Assembly: GCA_949987705.1 (NCBI GenBank)
Contig: OX465281.1
Coordinates: 143,082,876-143,146,875 of the forward strand
Source of the DNA: Thereva unica
Taxonomy: Eukaryota > Arthropoda > Insecta > Diptera > Therevidae
Reading direction: 5' to 3'
Length of the DNA: 64,000 nucleotides
The first letter of the stretch is position 1. The number at the start of each line of letters is the position of its first letter. Below the pieces are notes generated by a model, which did not search any database, was not told the DNA's origin, and saw only the letters and a program-made list of their open reading frames with translations. Shown here piece by piece: positions 35,579 through 47,253 of the stretch. The translations under genes and the position numbers were made by a program.

Positions 35579-36074
35579 TAATGGCAGCCACTACTACATA
35601 CAGCGTCAGTCACGTCACTCGTTGCCACTACTACATGCAGCGTAAGCCACGCCCACTCACAGGGTTATGCGACACTTTGTCGCTTGGGCATCCCGGCTAA
35701 CCGTTTTATTAGACGTTGTCACGTCAAAAGCTTTTCAAAAAAGAAATATTCATGGGCGCCTGTGGGTATGTGATCCGGTATCGAAAAGCTTTTATTTTCT
35801 TCATCTTTTGCAATTGCCTTTTTCTTTCTAAGCCCGAGAGTGGCTTTACCAAAGCAGTCCCCCCAACTAAATTCTATCCACTTCTAAAACTGCTTATCCT
35901 CCGTATCGAACGAGAGCCGGGCTATTGAGTATGCTAATGTCACGTTTTATGGGCGTGAAGATTATTGCCCGTTTTCTTTTTTTTATATAAAATTTATGAA
36001 AACTCCAGGAAAGCTCCCTTGAGAGTGCTCCAAGTGCACTCCCCTGTGCAGCGCTCCCAATTTTTCCCACTGGG

Positions 36075-36365
36075 TACAGATAGCTACTAAAAACCTACTA
36101 TTGTCAGAGAGCGGGTTATGTTAGTAGGGATTTGAGTATTTTTTTATAGGATGCCTTGTTGAGGGAAGGGGAGAAAGAGGAGCTATGGCTATTAAAAACC
36201 ATACAGCATCTGTTGACGGGCTCGTTCCTTGCGTAATCGGTGCGGTGTGGATTTTTTTATGTGATAGACTAGAGGCATAGGGAAAGCCCCTTTGTACAGT
36301 ACGACAATCTATTTTTTTTTTCGTATAGAATGTCGAACAGCAGCTCTAGCCGGAAGGTTGGAACT

Positions 36366-36405
<40 letters not shown>

Positions 36406-36433
36406 AGGAAGTAGCTGCCAGAACCTAGCGGCG
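36075..36433. other. Spacer with (GA)n microsatellite
   Basis: A GA dinucleotide run covers about 36370-36402. No gene is visible. Confidence 0.7.
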
Positions 36434-38085
36434 TTTTTTTTTTTTTTTTATTCCACCTACTTCCAACCATTTCGCGACTCTGGCATGGGGCATTTGAGAA
36501 ACAACTAGCTGGAGTGTTATGCCTCCTGAAACGAGTTGAATCTCATCAGCCAACCGTTGAGCCAAAAGAGATGTGGAATAATAGATCGGAGATGAAAATA
36601 TTGAAGAGTAGGGGACCGAGATGACTACCCTGAGGAACGCCAGAGGTTACTTCGATTTCATTAGATAGAAATCCTTGGAATCTGATAACCTGTGTTCTTC
36701 CGTTCAGATATGATTTTACCCTTCCAGGGCAGAAACTGATATTCCATACATTAATAATTTTGCGATTAGGATGGCGTGGTCCACTCGATCGAAGGCCTTG
36801 CTGAAATCAGTGTACTCAGCATCCAATTGATGGCCGCTCTCCATACCGCATAACGATTCGGAGATAAGGACCATAAGGTTAGAAGTTGTTGAACGTCCTT
36901 TCCGAAAACCATGTTGTTGTTCGTTTAGGTATGGATCGATAAGAGGAGCAATCTTGTCATGAACAAGTTTTTCAAAAAGCTTACGAATTGATGATAAAAT
37001 GGCAATGCCCCTATAGTGGTCTACCGAGTGCTTTCACCGGATTTATAGATTGGCGTTAGGTAGGATTTCTTCCACAGCCTGGGAAACTTTCCTAACGATA
37101 AAGATTTGTTGAAGATGAGATAAAGAGGAAACGCGATATGTTGCGAGCAGCGCTGCAAGAAAATAGGAGGGAGATTGTCGGGACCATTACCTTTTTTGAT
37201 ATCAAGATTGTTCAGACCCGCCATGATCTCATCAACAGAAAGGAATATACCAGTTATAAGGGAGGTGTCAGTGTGCGAGTCAGTTACAACGTGTGCTGCG
37301 CTGGACAAGGCTATAAATTTCAGCAAACCTATCAGCAAACATGCTACAAATTACTTGGGGGCATGAGGTTTGGGCTCTACCATTCGTCATTGTTGATGGG
37401 TAGCCAGAAGTCTTCCGTTTAATGTTAACGTAATCAAAGAATTTTTTGGGATCACTTATGATACTATCACCAACAGAACTAATATATGCAGAGTAGGCCT
37501 CGCGAGACCTAACAGCAAATTCTGAGGCTAGTATGTATAATGTATTCGGAGTTCAATCGCTCGTTTACATATGTGTTATTTTTATCATGTTATATAATTT
37601 ATTTCTTTGATTACGTAGGGATCTAGTATCTCTATCCAGGCATGTTTCCGACACTCTATCCCGTTTTATAATTTTGGGTACATATTTGTCGATGATGTTG
37701 AAAATGATAGAATAAAAGCATGAAACTATCATGTCAATATCATTGCTAGTTAGCCTATGTTCCCAGCCGACTAGGGATAATTCGAAACCAATAATGTCCA
37801 GGTCCGCGTTCTTAAAATCGTAAACAAGTGCATTGTTATGTGCTGCACGATGATTGGGGATTGATGAATTAAATTCGAGGATCCACGCGGAGTGGTGGAT
37901 GGAGTTCGAAAATAGGTTTTCCTCATCGGAAACGAGTAGAGTATTCACCTCCTCGAATGAATTGGTGAAGATCAGGTCTAGCCATTTACCACAAGAATTT
38001 GGTTGCCCGATAATTCGGTGAATATCATTGCCGAAAAGAGTGTCGATAAATTTTATATCGAAGCCATTAGCTGCATTAATAGGAA
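36434..38085 (-). mobile_element. Jockey-like non-LTR retrotransposon relic
   Basis: A T-run at 36434-36449 with an AATAAA-like start on the minus strand marks the 3' tail. The relic is 5' truncated in the endonuclease and lacks the RT palm's last part, so an internal deletion joins RT to the 3' UTR near 36600. Confidence 0.8.
36590..38085 (-). pseudogene. Jockey-like endonuclease-RT remnant
   Basis: On the minus strand: the endonuclease end (WLDLIFTNSFEEVN, then HHSAWILEFN at 37890), linker DPKKFFDYVNIKRK, and RT blocks KGNGPDNLPPIFL (37200), LWKKSYLTPIYKSGE, GFRKGRSTTSNL (36900), DFSKAFDRVDHAIL (36790) and SGVPQGSHLGPLLF (36630). The frame changes at several points. The YADD/FADD catalytic block is missing because the sequence leaves the RT just after GPLLF. 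It differs from the 9872/24345 family. Confidence 0.85.
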
Positions 38086-38973
38086 GTTACTTTGTTTTTC
38101 TTATCGCTAGCGCCCCATTTGATACCCATAGCGACTGGGTTGTAAGGAAAAAGATAGTCCGCCATTTTATATTGACCGTAATTTTGAATTTTGAATGACG
38201 CCACATAGCTAATTGTATTCTACTTGTCATACCCTTTCATTTGATACCCATGTCGGGGGGTCGGAGAGCACTATTGCGAAATTCGGCCGCCATCTTGGAA
38301 CGCTCATCTTGAATTTTTACAAAAAGGTCAGATTGCATTGTCACGCGAACTAAACATATCTGCCAAAGTGCATATAACTAGCCTAAACATGCCCGCAAAA
38401 ATACTGAATCCTCCAGTGAAAGTCCCGTCCCGATCGTATTAGCCGTTTCCGAGATTAGCCCGGACAACCAGACAGCCAGACATACAGACACCAAGTCATA
38501 CAGACATACAGACAGACAACAATTTTGAAAATGCGTGATTTTTTTTAATATGATGTAAAATATCCATATGAACTTAGAAAAAGACAATTATTTTGAAATC
38601 ACAGACAGACAATCCAATTATATTTATCTAGATGTCTCCTGGTTAATCAATAAAATTCCTTCAGTATGGAGCTATATATATATATACACCCAACTACGAC
38701 TCGCACGTCTCTATCAGCAAAATATTTTTCTTTATCGAGTGAAAAAGAAGTCCATACAAACGATCAGAAAGACTACGTCCCTATCTATTATTACAATCAA
38801 AAATATCCTTCATAGCATAACTTTGATTCTTTTAAAAATGGCCTCCACTTTTTGGCTTTCGTCGGTCAGAAAGCCAAAAAGTGGAGGCCATTTTTAAAAG
38901 AATCAAAGTTTCAGGAGAGGTAGTATTTGCTACGCCAATAATAAATATCCACGTCTGTCTTTCGAAACCTTAT
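38086..38973 (+). repeat. Composite dispersed repeat C, copy 1
   Basis: It holds two satellite-like monomers (CATTTGATACCCAT at 38117 and 38240), a GACAGACATACAG-rich stretch and a segment shared with 45575-46000. Parts recur at 42070-42864, 44264-44518, 45575-46583 and 47254-47525. No coding domain was recognised. Confidence 0.7.
38819..38910. repeat. Perfect 42-bp inverted repeat
   Basis: Arms 38819-38860 and 38869-38910 are exact complements around an 8-base loop. The related copy near 45870-45925 has only one arm. Confidence 0.9.
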
Positions 38974-39900
38974 TAACTTCCCAGTATAGGAAGTTATTGT
39001 AATCGGTCCGAAAATCGAAATCGAAAATTTCAACGTATTTTTATCTTTCAAGGTCCCAGGAGCATTTTAAGCAAAAAATTGGGAGGAAGTATGTGTGTGT
39101 GTGTGTATGTGCGTACGGATGTGGTCATTTTTTCCTGCACGATATCGCGCGAACCAAAACTGATATCGACTTCGTTGAGGTGTCGTTCGAAGCGTATCAA
39201 CCGAAATATGATCTGAAAAGATTTACATGAAATTCGGTCCAGCCGTTTTTTTGATTAAGCGACGTAAGTGATTTTTGTACCTGCACGATATCGCCCGAAC
39301 CACGAAAGATATTGACTTACTTGAGGTGCCGTTCGAAGCGTATTAGCGACAATATAATCTGAAAAGATTTTTATAATATTCCGTCCAGCGGTTTTTTGGT
39401 TTAAATGACTTAAGTGATTGTTGTACCTGCACGATATCCCGCGAACTATAAAAGATATCGACTTAGTTGACGTGCCGTTCGAAGAGTATTAACCAAAATA
39501 TGATCTGAAAAGATTTTCATAAAATTCGGTCGAGCCGTTTTTTTTTGTTTAAGCGGCGTAAGTGATTTTTGTACCTGCACGATATGGCCCGAACCATAAA
39601 AGATATTGACTTACTTGAGGTGCCGTTCGAAGCGTATTAGCGACAATATAATCTGAAAAGATTTTTATAATATTCCGTCCAGCGGTTTTTTGGTTTAAAT
39701 GACTTAAGTGATTTTTGTACCTGCACGATACCGCGCGAACTAAAAACTATTTCGACTTCATTGAGGTGCCGAAAAACATTAACACATCAATTTTATATTC
39801 ATTTTCGTCGTGCTAATCTTGTAGGTGCGCACATTTAGTTTGACATTTTAGCGAAAATATTGATAAACAAGTGTGACAAATTCTCAGTATTATACATATA

Positions 39901-41950
39901 CAGTGGCACAAAAAAGTATACGTACCCCTCCTAAAATTTAGGTTTTGGTCCGACTATGCATTTTGTTTCCAAACAAAATATATGTAACTAATACATAGGC
40001 TCAAGCATTTAAAAATATCCCAGTAGGACCGGTAAGCTTACAGAAGTACTGAAATCATCACTTACTGGTAAGGGGTAGGCCTTACCACTCCCTTTTACAG
40101 AAGTGCTTACTTTTACACACGATGTCATAGGGGGTAAGGCCTTACTATGGTACTTACCTTAGAGTACTTATAGAACTGCTCATCTGTAAGGGGTATAGTA
40201 AGGCAGCAAATGGAACATTTCGAAAAGAGATATTCATGGGCGCCTGTGGATATGTGATCCGGTGTCGAAATGCTTTTATTTTTTTCATCTTTTACAAATG
40301 CCTTTTTTTCCAAGCCCGAGAGTGGCTTTACCTAAGCAGTCCCCCAACTAAATTCGCCACTTCTCCAAAGCTGCTTGTCCTTCGTATCGAATGAGAGCCG
40401 CGCTATTGAGTATGCTAACGTCGCACTTTATGTCGACGAATATAATTGCCCGTTTTCTTTCTTTCTATAAAATTTATGAAAGCTCCAGGAAAGCTCCCTT
40501 GAGTCCGGGCAGATTCTCACTTGTTTGGGTATAATTCTGGACTACACCTTACCATCTGCCTTCTCTTGTAATGGGGTTTGTAAGGGCTCATCTAGCACCA
40601 AGAAAATAAGGGGTACCCCTTACCAGATGAGTACTTATTTCAGTGCTCCATCGGTAAGGCCTTCCTAGAATTCCTACTGGGATCTCCTCTTTACACCACT
40701 ACTTATTATTTTGTTTGAGCTAGAGACATAATAAAAATTTTATGACTCAAAAAAGTATACGTACGGTGTACATAAGGTAACGGTATTTTCAAGAAAATTG
40801 AGTCAAGTTCCATTTTTCAAATAATATTGATATTAGTTGTGGTAAGTAATTTAAAAGGGAAGATTTTTGGCACGGTAAAGAGTTTATTAGGTGAAAATGA
40901 GTCCGAAAGTAAGGGAAATAAGCGTCGAAGTGCATTTTTTGCCTCCCACGGCCCCAAAACAAGTCGTAGGGGGCACTATGGCCCCTTAAAATGTTCGTAA
41001 CAGTCCCTACTATAATTAAAAAGTAACAAAAAAATCCGCCCTTGCCTCTAAGGGGGCCAGTGCGCACCCTTAAGGGCTGTGAATTGTAAAATGCACTTAT
41101 GCACTTTATAATATTACCTCCCACGGCCCCAAAAAAAAATCGTAGGAGGCTCGGAGACCCCCCAAAATCTTCGTAATTTAACGTACAGCAATAATAAAAT
41201 AATATTTTTTTGATTGATTATTAATTATTACAATCAAATTAACTAGTTTTATAATTTAGACATGGGTGGCGTGCATAGGGTGCATATGAGAGGGGGCAAA
41301 TTTTCAGGACTTTTTGACCCCCTTAGAGGCAAATGCGGATTTTTATATTATTTTATTATTGCTGTACGTTAAATTACGAAGATTTTGGGGGGTCTCCGAG
41401 CCTCCTACGATTTTTTTTGGGGCCGTGGGAGGTAATATTATAAAGTGCATAAGTGCATTTTACAATTCACAGCCCTTAAGGGTGCGCACTGGCCCCCTTA
41501 GAGGCAAGGGCGGATTTTTTTGTTACTTTTTAATTATAGTAGGGACTGTTACGAACATTTTAAGGGGCCATAGTGCCCCCTACGACTTGTTTTGGGGCCG
41601 TGGGAGGCAAAAAATGCACTTCGACGCTTATTTCCCTTACTTTCGGACTCATTTTCACCTAATAAACTCTTTACCGTGCCAAAAATCTTCCCTTTTAAAT
41701 TACTTACCACAACTAATATCAATATTATTTGAAAAATGGAACTTGTACACCGTACGTATACTTTTTTGAGTCATAAAATTTTTATTATGTCTCTAGCTCA
41801 AACAAAATAATAAGTAGTGGTGTAAAGAGGAGATATTTTTAAATGCTTGAGCCTATGTATTAGTTACATATATTTTGTTTGGAAACAAAATGCATAGTCG
41901 GACCAAAACCTAAATTTTAGGAGGTGTACGTATACTTTTTTGTGCCACTG
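39901..41950. mobile_element. Nearly perfect palindromic TA-flanked element
   Basis: Ends CAGTGGCACAAAAAAGTATA and inverse, with TA at 39899-39900 and 41951-41952, suggesting a Tc1-like fold-back. Outside the nested MITE the arms (39901-41202 and 41366-41950) are almost identical; the same 100-residue reading frame occurs in both. The right arm lacks about 35 bp present at 40775-40810. The frames have no domain and look non-coding. Confidence 0.85.
40019..40681. mobile_element. CCCAG-ended MITE, copy 3
   Basis: Ends CCCAGTAGGACCGG and CTAGAATTCCTACTGGG. The flanks repeat AT (40017-40018, 40682-40683), and the mirror arm at 41830 shows the empty site. The core is shared with copies 1, 2 and 4. 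Confidence 0.85.
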
Positions 41951-42069
41951 TATTCTATATTGCCTATTGTTCAATTATTATTAAAATATCCAATCATAAT
42001 ATTCAACATCCATCATACTGGGAAGTTGATCGTGTGGACCGAACGGGTCGAACCCACATCCCAACTAGT

Positions 42070-42864
42070 TCTACTATCGGATCACACTGAAAAACTGATA
42101 GGATAGTCGGAAAAAATATATCCCTAATAGAGTACAAATTTTTTTTATCCTTGCAATTGTAGACCTGAAAGAGCTCTATTAAAATATCCATTGTTCTCTA
42201 AGTGAAGGTTCCCCTATAGTACGATCAAGATATTTTTAGGAAAACCTAGATATATTTAAATAAAGCTCTGTTAGGTCTGCATTGGAATGATCTCTTGCTT
42301 TCCTTCGGGTATCGGTTGAAGTTTTTGGTCTAATACGGTAGTCGAAGACAATAGTCGGTACCGAAAATAATATCTGAGGTCGCATCCGCCTGAAATATGG
42401 CCGCAAAAGTACTGAATCTTCCAGTCCCTGTCCAATCGCAATACACACAAACAAAAATTTTAAAAATAGTTTTTGTACAGGCAGACATTCCAATCATATT
42501 TATATAGATAGATAGATCGATGACCATATGAACTTTGAAAAACACAATTATATTGTGAAATCACAGACAGAAACGCCTTTCATATTTATATAGATAGATT
42601 GGAATGATGCCACTCAGGTAATAGTATTCTACTTGTCATGTCCTTTCGTTTGATACCTACATATATGTATATCGAGTGGGTTGTAAAGAAAAAGTTAATC
42701 TGCCATTTTGTGTTGGTCGCCATTTTGAATTCGATATGACATCAAATAGGTAATTTTACTGTACTTATCATCTCCTTTAATTTGATACCCATGTCGGGGG
42801 TTGGAACCGCCATCTTGATTTATTTTCAAAGTGGTCAGATTGCATTTTCACGCGAACTATACAA
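42070..42864 (+). repeat. Composite dispersed repeat C, copy 2
   Basis: Contains 42090-42180 (matching 45990-46110), TAGA microsatellite stretches and two satellite-like monomer cores (TTTGATACC at 42650, CCCATGTCGG at 42790). Confidence 0.65.
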
Positions 42865-42999
42865 TAGAGTTGAGCCGGACTTACAAGAGGCAGTTCATAT
42901 GTCCCGTACACGATAGTAAATTGTACTGAGGCCTCAAATTTTTTAAATGTCCCGGTTCAAAAATAATGTACTACTGGGATAGGAGCGTGTATCGTGCGT

Positions 43000-43240
43000 T
43001 TGTAAATTACGAAGTGGAAAGACATTTCTTACTTCTTTTGCGGCAGCAAAATATCCGATCTGAACTGCGCCAAGGTGAGATTGTAAACACGAACTGGAAC
43101 AACATTTTCTTATTTCTTTTGCGACAATAAAATATCCAATTCGAATTGCGGCGAGGTGAGATTGTAAACACGAACTGCAAAGATATTTTCTTACTGTTTT
43201 TGCCGCAGTCAAATATCCAATTTAAACCGAGCTGTGAGAT
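43000..43240 (+). repeat. Minisatellite, about 75-bp units
   Basis: About three diverged units with AAATATCCRATYYGAA followed by GTGAGATTGTAAACACGAACT. They lie inside the hAT-like element. Confidence 0.75.
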
Positions 43241-43769
43241 TGTAAATACGAACTCGAGAGAAATCTCTTACATTTTTGAAGGAGTGAAATTTTATACTAA
43301 AGAGACGATTCTTCCATTTTTTGAGGGAGTGAAGTTTTGTGCTCGAGGGATATTTCTTACATTTTCGAGGCAGGTAACAATAGCTTTGTTCCAGAACTCG
43401 AATGTGGGATCCCGCGGGACAAAAATTTTCCCAATTTGTGTTTCTTTACTTTCTCATGCAAGAAAAAGCGTGGAAATTTTCTCTTCCCCTCGTACAGGAA
43501 TTAGCCGGAGGTTTTCGGTCCTGCGATTTCTTGCAAGTTGTCAATTGACAATTTTTTGTATGTATGTGGGTATCTTAACAAGCGGCTTACACATAGACAA
43601 TCGACATTTATGTTATCTTTTTCTTGATTTGCAGGAAATTTCCCAAAAAGTGTTTCTTTATTTTCTGAATTTTTGACAAAATTATCCCCACCATTGAGGT
43701 AAGTTTTTGCCCAAAAAGTTTTTGCAGGAAAAGTACTGGAACAAAGCTAACTCATTTTTCGAGGGAGGC

Positions 43770-44010
43770 AAATTTTGTACTGAAGAGACAATTCTTACAT
43801 TTTCCGAGGGAGGTAACAATTCTTACGTTTTTCGAGGGAGGCAAATTTTATAATGAAGAGACAATTCTTACATTTTTCGAGGGAGGTGAATTTTGTACTG
43901 AAGAGACAATTCTTACATTTTTCGAGGGAGGTAACAATTCTTGCATTTTTCGAGGGAGTGAAGTTAGAGAGATATTTCTTACATTTTTCGAGGGAGGTAA
44001 AATTTTATTT
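43770..44010 (+). repeat. Minisatellite with ACATTTTTCGAGGGAGG core
   Basis: Six or more short irregular units share CAATTCTTACATTTTTCGAG and GGAGGTAA. Related single units lie at 43260-43380. The repeated frame QFLHFSREV is a by-product of the tandem DNA. Confidence 0.8.
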
Positions 44011-44263
44011 TTATTTTTTAATCTCTACCTGTACTTCTAAATATGTTTTTCTTTGTACAGTTAACAAAAATTTTAAAGAATATTTTTGTAATCAACATTC
44101 ATATTAACGATAATTAATCGCAACATTTGAGACATTCACTACGTGACGTGCTAGCAATACAATGGCACCTCGCCTCATTTGAAATGAGACATTGTACTGG
44201 TTCAAAAGGAAAAAGAGGATCCTCTTACAAACTCATTTTATTATCGTGTCCTACCCAACACTA

Positions 44264-44518
44264 CTATACATATGTACAAAATTTCAAGTTGATCGGTTGT
44301 ATGGAAGTGAGTCAAAGTCAAGTTGCAAGATTTATCTAAATACATACATACAGATGAAGCTAATATGAAGGATATACAAATATCCTAAAACATGCTCGCA
44401 GAAATACTGAATCTTCCAGTGAAAGTCCCATCCCAATCGGATTAGCCGTTTCCGAGATTAGCCCGAACAGACAGACAGATGCACAGACATACAGACATAC
44501 AGACAGCCAAAAATTTTA
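44264..44518 (+). repeat. Composite dispersed repeat C, copy 3
   Basis: Matches 46487-46580 and 47256-47400: an AAATTTCAAGTTSATCGGTTG stretch and then the GACAGACATACAG run. Confidence 0.65.
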
Positions 44519-45424
44519 ACTAGTTGGGATGTGGGTTCGACCCTTTCGGTCCACACGATCAACTTCCCAGTATGATGGATGTTGAATATTATGATTGGAT
44601 ATTTTAATAATAAATGAACAATAGGCAATATAGAATATATGCATAATACTGAGAATTTGTCACAATTGTTTATCAATATTTTCGCTAAAATGTCAAACTT
44701 AATGTGCGCACTTACAAGATTAGGATGACGAAAATGTATATACATAAAATTGATGTATGAATGTTTTTCGGCACCTCAATGAAGTCGATATAGTTTTTAG
44801 TTCGCGCGGTATCGTGCAGGTACAAAAATCACTTAAGTCAGTTAAACCAGAAACCCGCTGGACCGAATATTATAAAAATATTTTCAGATTATATTGTCGC
44901 TAATACGCTTCGAACGGCACCTCAAGTAAGTCAACATCTTTTGTGGTTCGGGCCATATCGTGCAGGTACAAAAATCACTTACGCCGCTTAAACAAAAAAA
45001 CGGCTCGACCGAATTTTATGAAAATCTTTTCAGATCATATTTTGGTTCATACTCTTCGAACGGCACGTCAACTAAGCCGATATCTTTTATAGTTCGCGCG
45101 ATATCGTGCAGGTACAAAAATCACTTAAGTCATTTAAACCAAAAAACCGCTGGACCGAATATTATAAAAATCTTTTCAGATAATATTGTCGCTAATACGC
45201 TTCAAACGGCACCTCAAGTAAGTCAATATCTTTCGTGGTTCGGGCGATATCGTGCAGGTACAAAAATCACTTACGTCGCTCAAACAAAAAAACGGCTGGA
45301 CCGATTTTCATGAAAATCTTTTCAGATCATATTTCGGTTAATACGCTTCGAACAACACCTCAACGAAGCCGATATCAGTTTTGGTTCGCGCGATATCGTG
45401 CAGGAAAAAATGACCACATCCGTA

Positions 45425-45456
<32 letters not shown>

Positions 45457-45574
45457 TACTTCCTCCCAATTTTTTGCTTAAAATGCTCCTGGGACCTTGA
45501 AAGATGAAAATACGTTGAAATTTTCAATTTCGATTTTCGGACCGATTACAATAACTTCCTATACTGGGAAGTTA
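44519..45574 (+). mobile_element. Helentron/HINE-like element with 146-bp repeats, copy 2 (uninterrupted)
   Basis: About 1.06 kb from AACTAGTTGGGATGTGGG to ATACTGGGAAGTTA. AACTTCCCAGTAT sits about 45 bases inside the left end and its complement forms the right end, an asymmetric inverted repeat. Between them the ATCGTGCAGG motif recurs at 44811, 44957, 45103, 45249 and 45395, a constant 146-bp period. A CA-dinucleotide run is near 45430. The host flanks match the empty site near 47400. Confidence 0.8.
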
Positions 45575-46583
45575 AAAATGCGTGATTTCATTTTAAAATC
45601 ATGTAAATAACCATATAAAATTAAAAAAACACAATTATTAGATTAGTGATAGACACTCCAATTATATTTATATAGATAGAAGATGTCTCCTGGCGATTCA
45701 ATAAAATTCAGTATAGAGCTAACATAAGTATGTATATACACCCAACTACGACTCGCTCGTCTCTATCAGCAAAATATTTTTCTTTATCGAGTGAAAAAGA
45801 AGCCCCTACAAACGATCAGAAAGACTACGTACCTTTCTATTAGTACAACCAATAAATATACTTCATAGCCTGAACGACGAAAGCCAAAAAGTGTAGGTAA
45901 TTTTTAAAAGAATTAAAGTTTCAGAAAAGATAATATTTGCAAGGCCAATAATAAATATCCACGTCTGCCATTCGAAACCTTATTCTACATAATCGGATCA
46001 CAATGAAAAACTGATACGATAGCCGGAAAAAATTATTCCTGATAGAGTACTAACTTTTTTTTATCATCGCAATTGTAGACCCGAAAGAACTCTATTTAAA
46101 TATCCATTGTTGTATTTAGATAAAGCTCTATGAGGTCTACAATTGGAATGAAAGATCAATAACCATATGAAGTTAGAAAAACAAAATTATATTTTGAAAT
46201 CACAGACAGAAACGCCTTTTATATTTATGTATATAGATAGAAGATAGATTGGAATGATGTTACTCAGGTAATAGTATTTTACTTATCATATCCTTTCGTA
46301 TGATACCTATATCGGGTGGGTTGTAAAGAAAAAGTAATCCGCCATTTTGTATTGGTCGCCATTTTGAATTTCGAATGACACCAAATAGGTTATTGTACTG
46401 TACTTATCATCCCCTTTCATTTGATACCCATGTCGAGGGTCGGGGGCGCAATTGCAAAGTGGTCAGATTGCATTTTCACGCGAACTATACATATGTGCAA
46501 AATTTCAAGTTCATCGGTTGTATGGAAGTGAGTCAAAGTCAAGTTGCAAGATTTGTCTAAATACATACATACAGATGAAGCTA
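45575..46583 (+). repeat. Composite dispersed repeat C, copy 4
   Basis: Collinear with 38510-38973 and then 42070-42860. It supplies the empty site for the Helentron-like copy 1 (near 45985) and ends with a satellite-like monomer core at 46418. Confidence 0.7.
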
Positions 46584-47253
46584 CCCAGTAGGAATTCTAG
46601 GAAGGCCTTACCGATGGGGCACTGAAATTAGTACTCATCTGGTAAGGGGTACCCCTTATTTTCTTGGTGCTAGATGAGCCCTTACAAACCCCATTACAAG
46701 AGAAGGCAGATGGTAAGGTGTAGTCCAGAATTATACCCAAACAAGTGAGAATCTGCCCGATGACTCAAGGGAGCTTTCCTGGAGTTTTCATAAATTTTAT
46801 AGGAAAAAAGAAAACGGGCAATTATATTCGTCGACATAAAATGCGACATTAGCATACTCAATAGCCCGGCTCTCATTCGATACGGAGGACAAGCAGCTTT
46901 AGAAGTGGTTAGAATTTAGTTGGGGGACTGCTTAGGTAAAGCCACTCTCGGGCTTGAAAAAAAAAGGCATTTGTAAAAGATGAAAAAAAAAAATAAAAGT
47001 ATTTCGACACCGGATCACATATCCACAGGCGCCCATAAATATCTCTTTTTGCAATGTTCCATTTGCTGCCTTACTATACCCCTTACAGATGAGCAGTTCT
47101 ATAAGTACTCTAAGGTAAGTACTAAAGTAAGGCCTTACCCCCTATGACATCGTGTGTAAAAGTAAGCACTTCTGTAAAAGGGAGTGGTAAGGCCTACCCC
47201 TTACCAGTAAGTGCTGATTTCAGTACTTCTGTAAGCTTACCGGTCCTACTGGG
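46584..47253. mobile_element. CCCAG-ended MITE, copy 4
   Basis: Ends CCCAGTAGGAATTC and GGTCCTACTGGG with TA at 46582-46583 and 47254-47255. It is inverted relative to copy 3. The empty site GAAGCTAATAT is seen at 44357. Confidence 0.88.

Larger units (their letters stand above)
34288..35726 (-). mobile_element. Helentron/HINE-like element inside the CCCAG MITE
   Basis: On the minus strand the 5' end carries TGACGTGACAACGTC. The 3' side has the complementary GTTGTCACGTGAT, followed by a strong hairpin (GCCAC...GTGGC, 34300-34322). Such asymmetric inverted repeats plus a terminal hairpin, and insertion between two A/T bases, fit non-autonomous Helentrons. The same termini occur at 54765-55124. 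Two later elements interrupt it. Confidence 0.65.
34118..36074. mobile_element. CCCAG-ended MITE, copy 2, outer shell of a nest
   Basis: Ends CCCAGCGGGAAAA and TTTTTCCCACTGGG with TA on both sides (34116-34117, 36075-36076). Its own sequence is only 34118-34287 and 35727-36074, collinear with copy 1. The middle is a later insertion containing two further elements. Confidence 0.85.
38974..42069 (-). mobile_element. Helentron/HINE-like element with 146-bp repeats, copy 1
   Basis: In this orientation it opens with TAACTTCCCAGTATAGG. It closes with ATACTGGGAAGTTG, a hairpin region (TGTGG...CCACA) and CCCAACTAGT. Left and right flanks join as a T|T site seen empty near 45985. Its inner tandem units have the same AT-GCACGATAT core as copy 2. 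A palindromic TA element (39901-41950) interrupts it. Confidence 0.75.
42865..44263. mobile_element. hAT-like non-autonomous element carrying minisatellites
   Basis: Termini TAGAGTTGAGCCGGAC and (inverse) TAGTGTTGGGTAGGAC both fit the hAT YARNG start. Flanking 8-mers CTATACAA/CTATACAT differ at one base. The flanks rejoin to the uninterrupted form seen at 46487. There is no transposase; most of the element is minisatellite. Confidence 0.65.

Noticed and set aside
37021..37422. Plus-strand frames at this place
   Set aside because: They are shadows of the minus-strand RT relic, whose motifs are clear.
41314..41769. 151-codon frame in the palindromic element as a new protein
   Set aside because: The same frame is mirrored in the other arm because the arms are identical; it has no domain and reads through repeated GGGGCCGTGGGAGG-type DNA.
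43146..43676. 176-codon frame as a gene
   Set aside because: It overlaps minisatellite units; the repeated peptide pattern follows from the tandem DNA.
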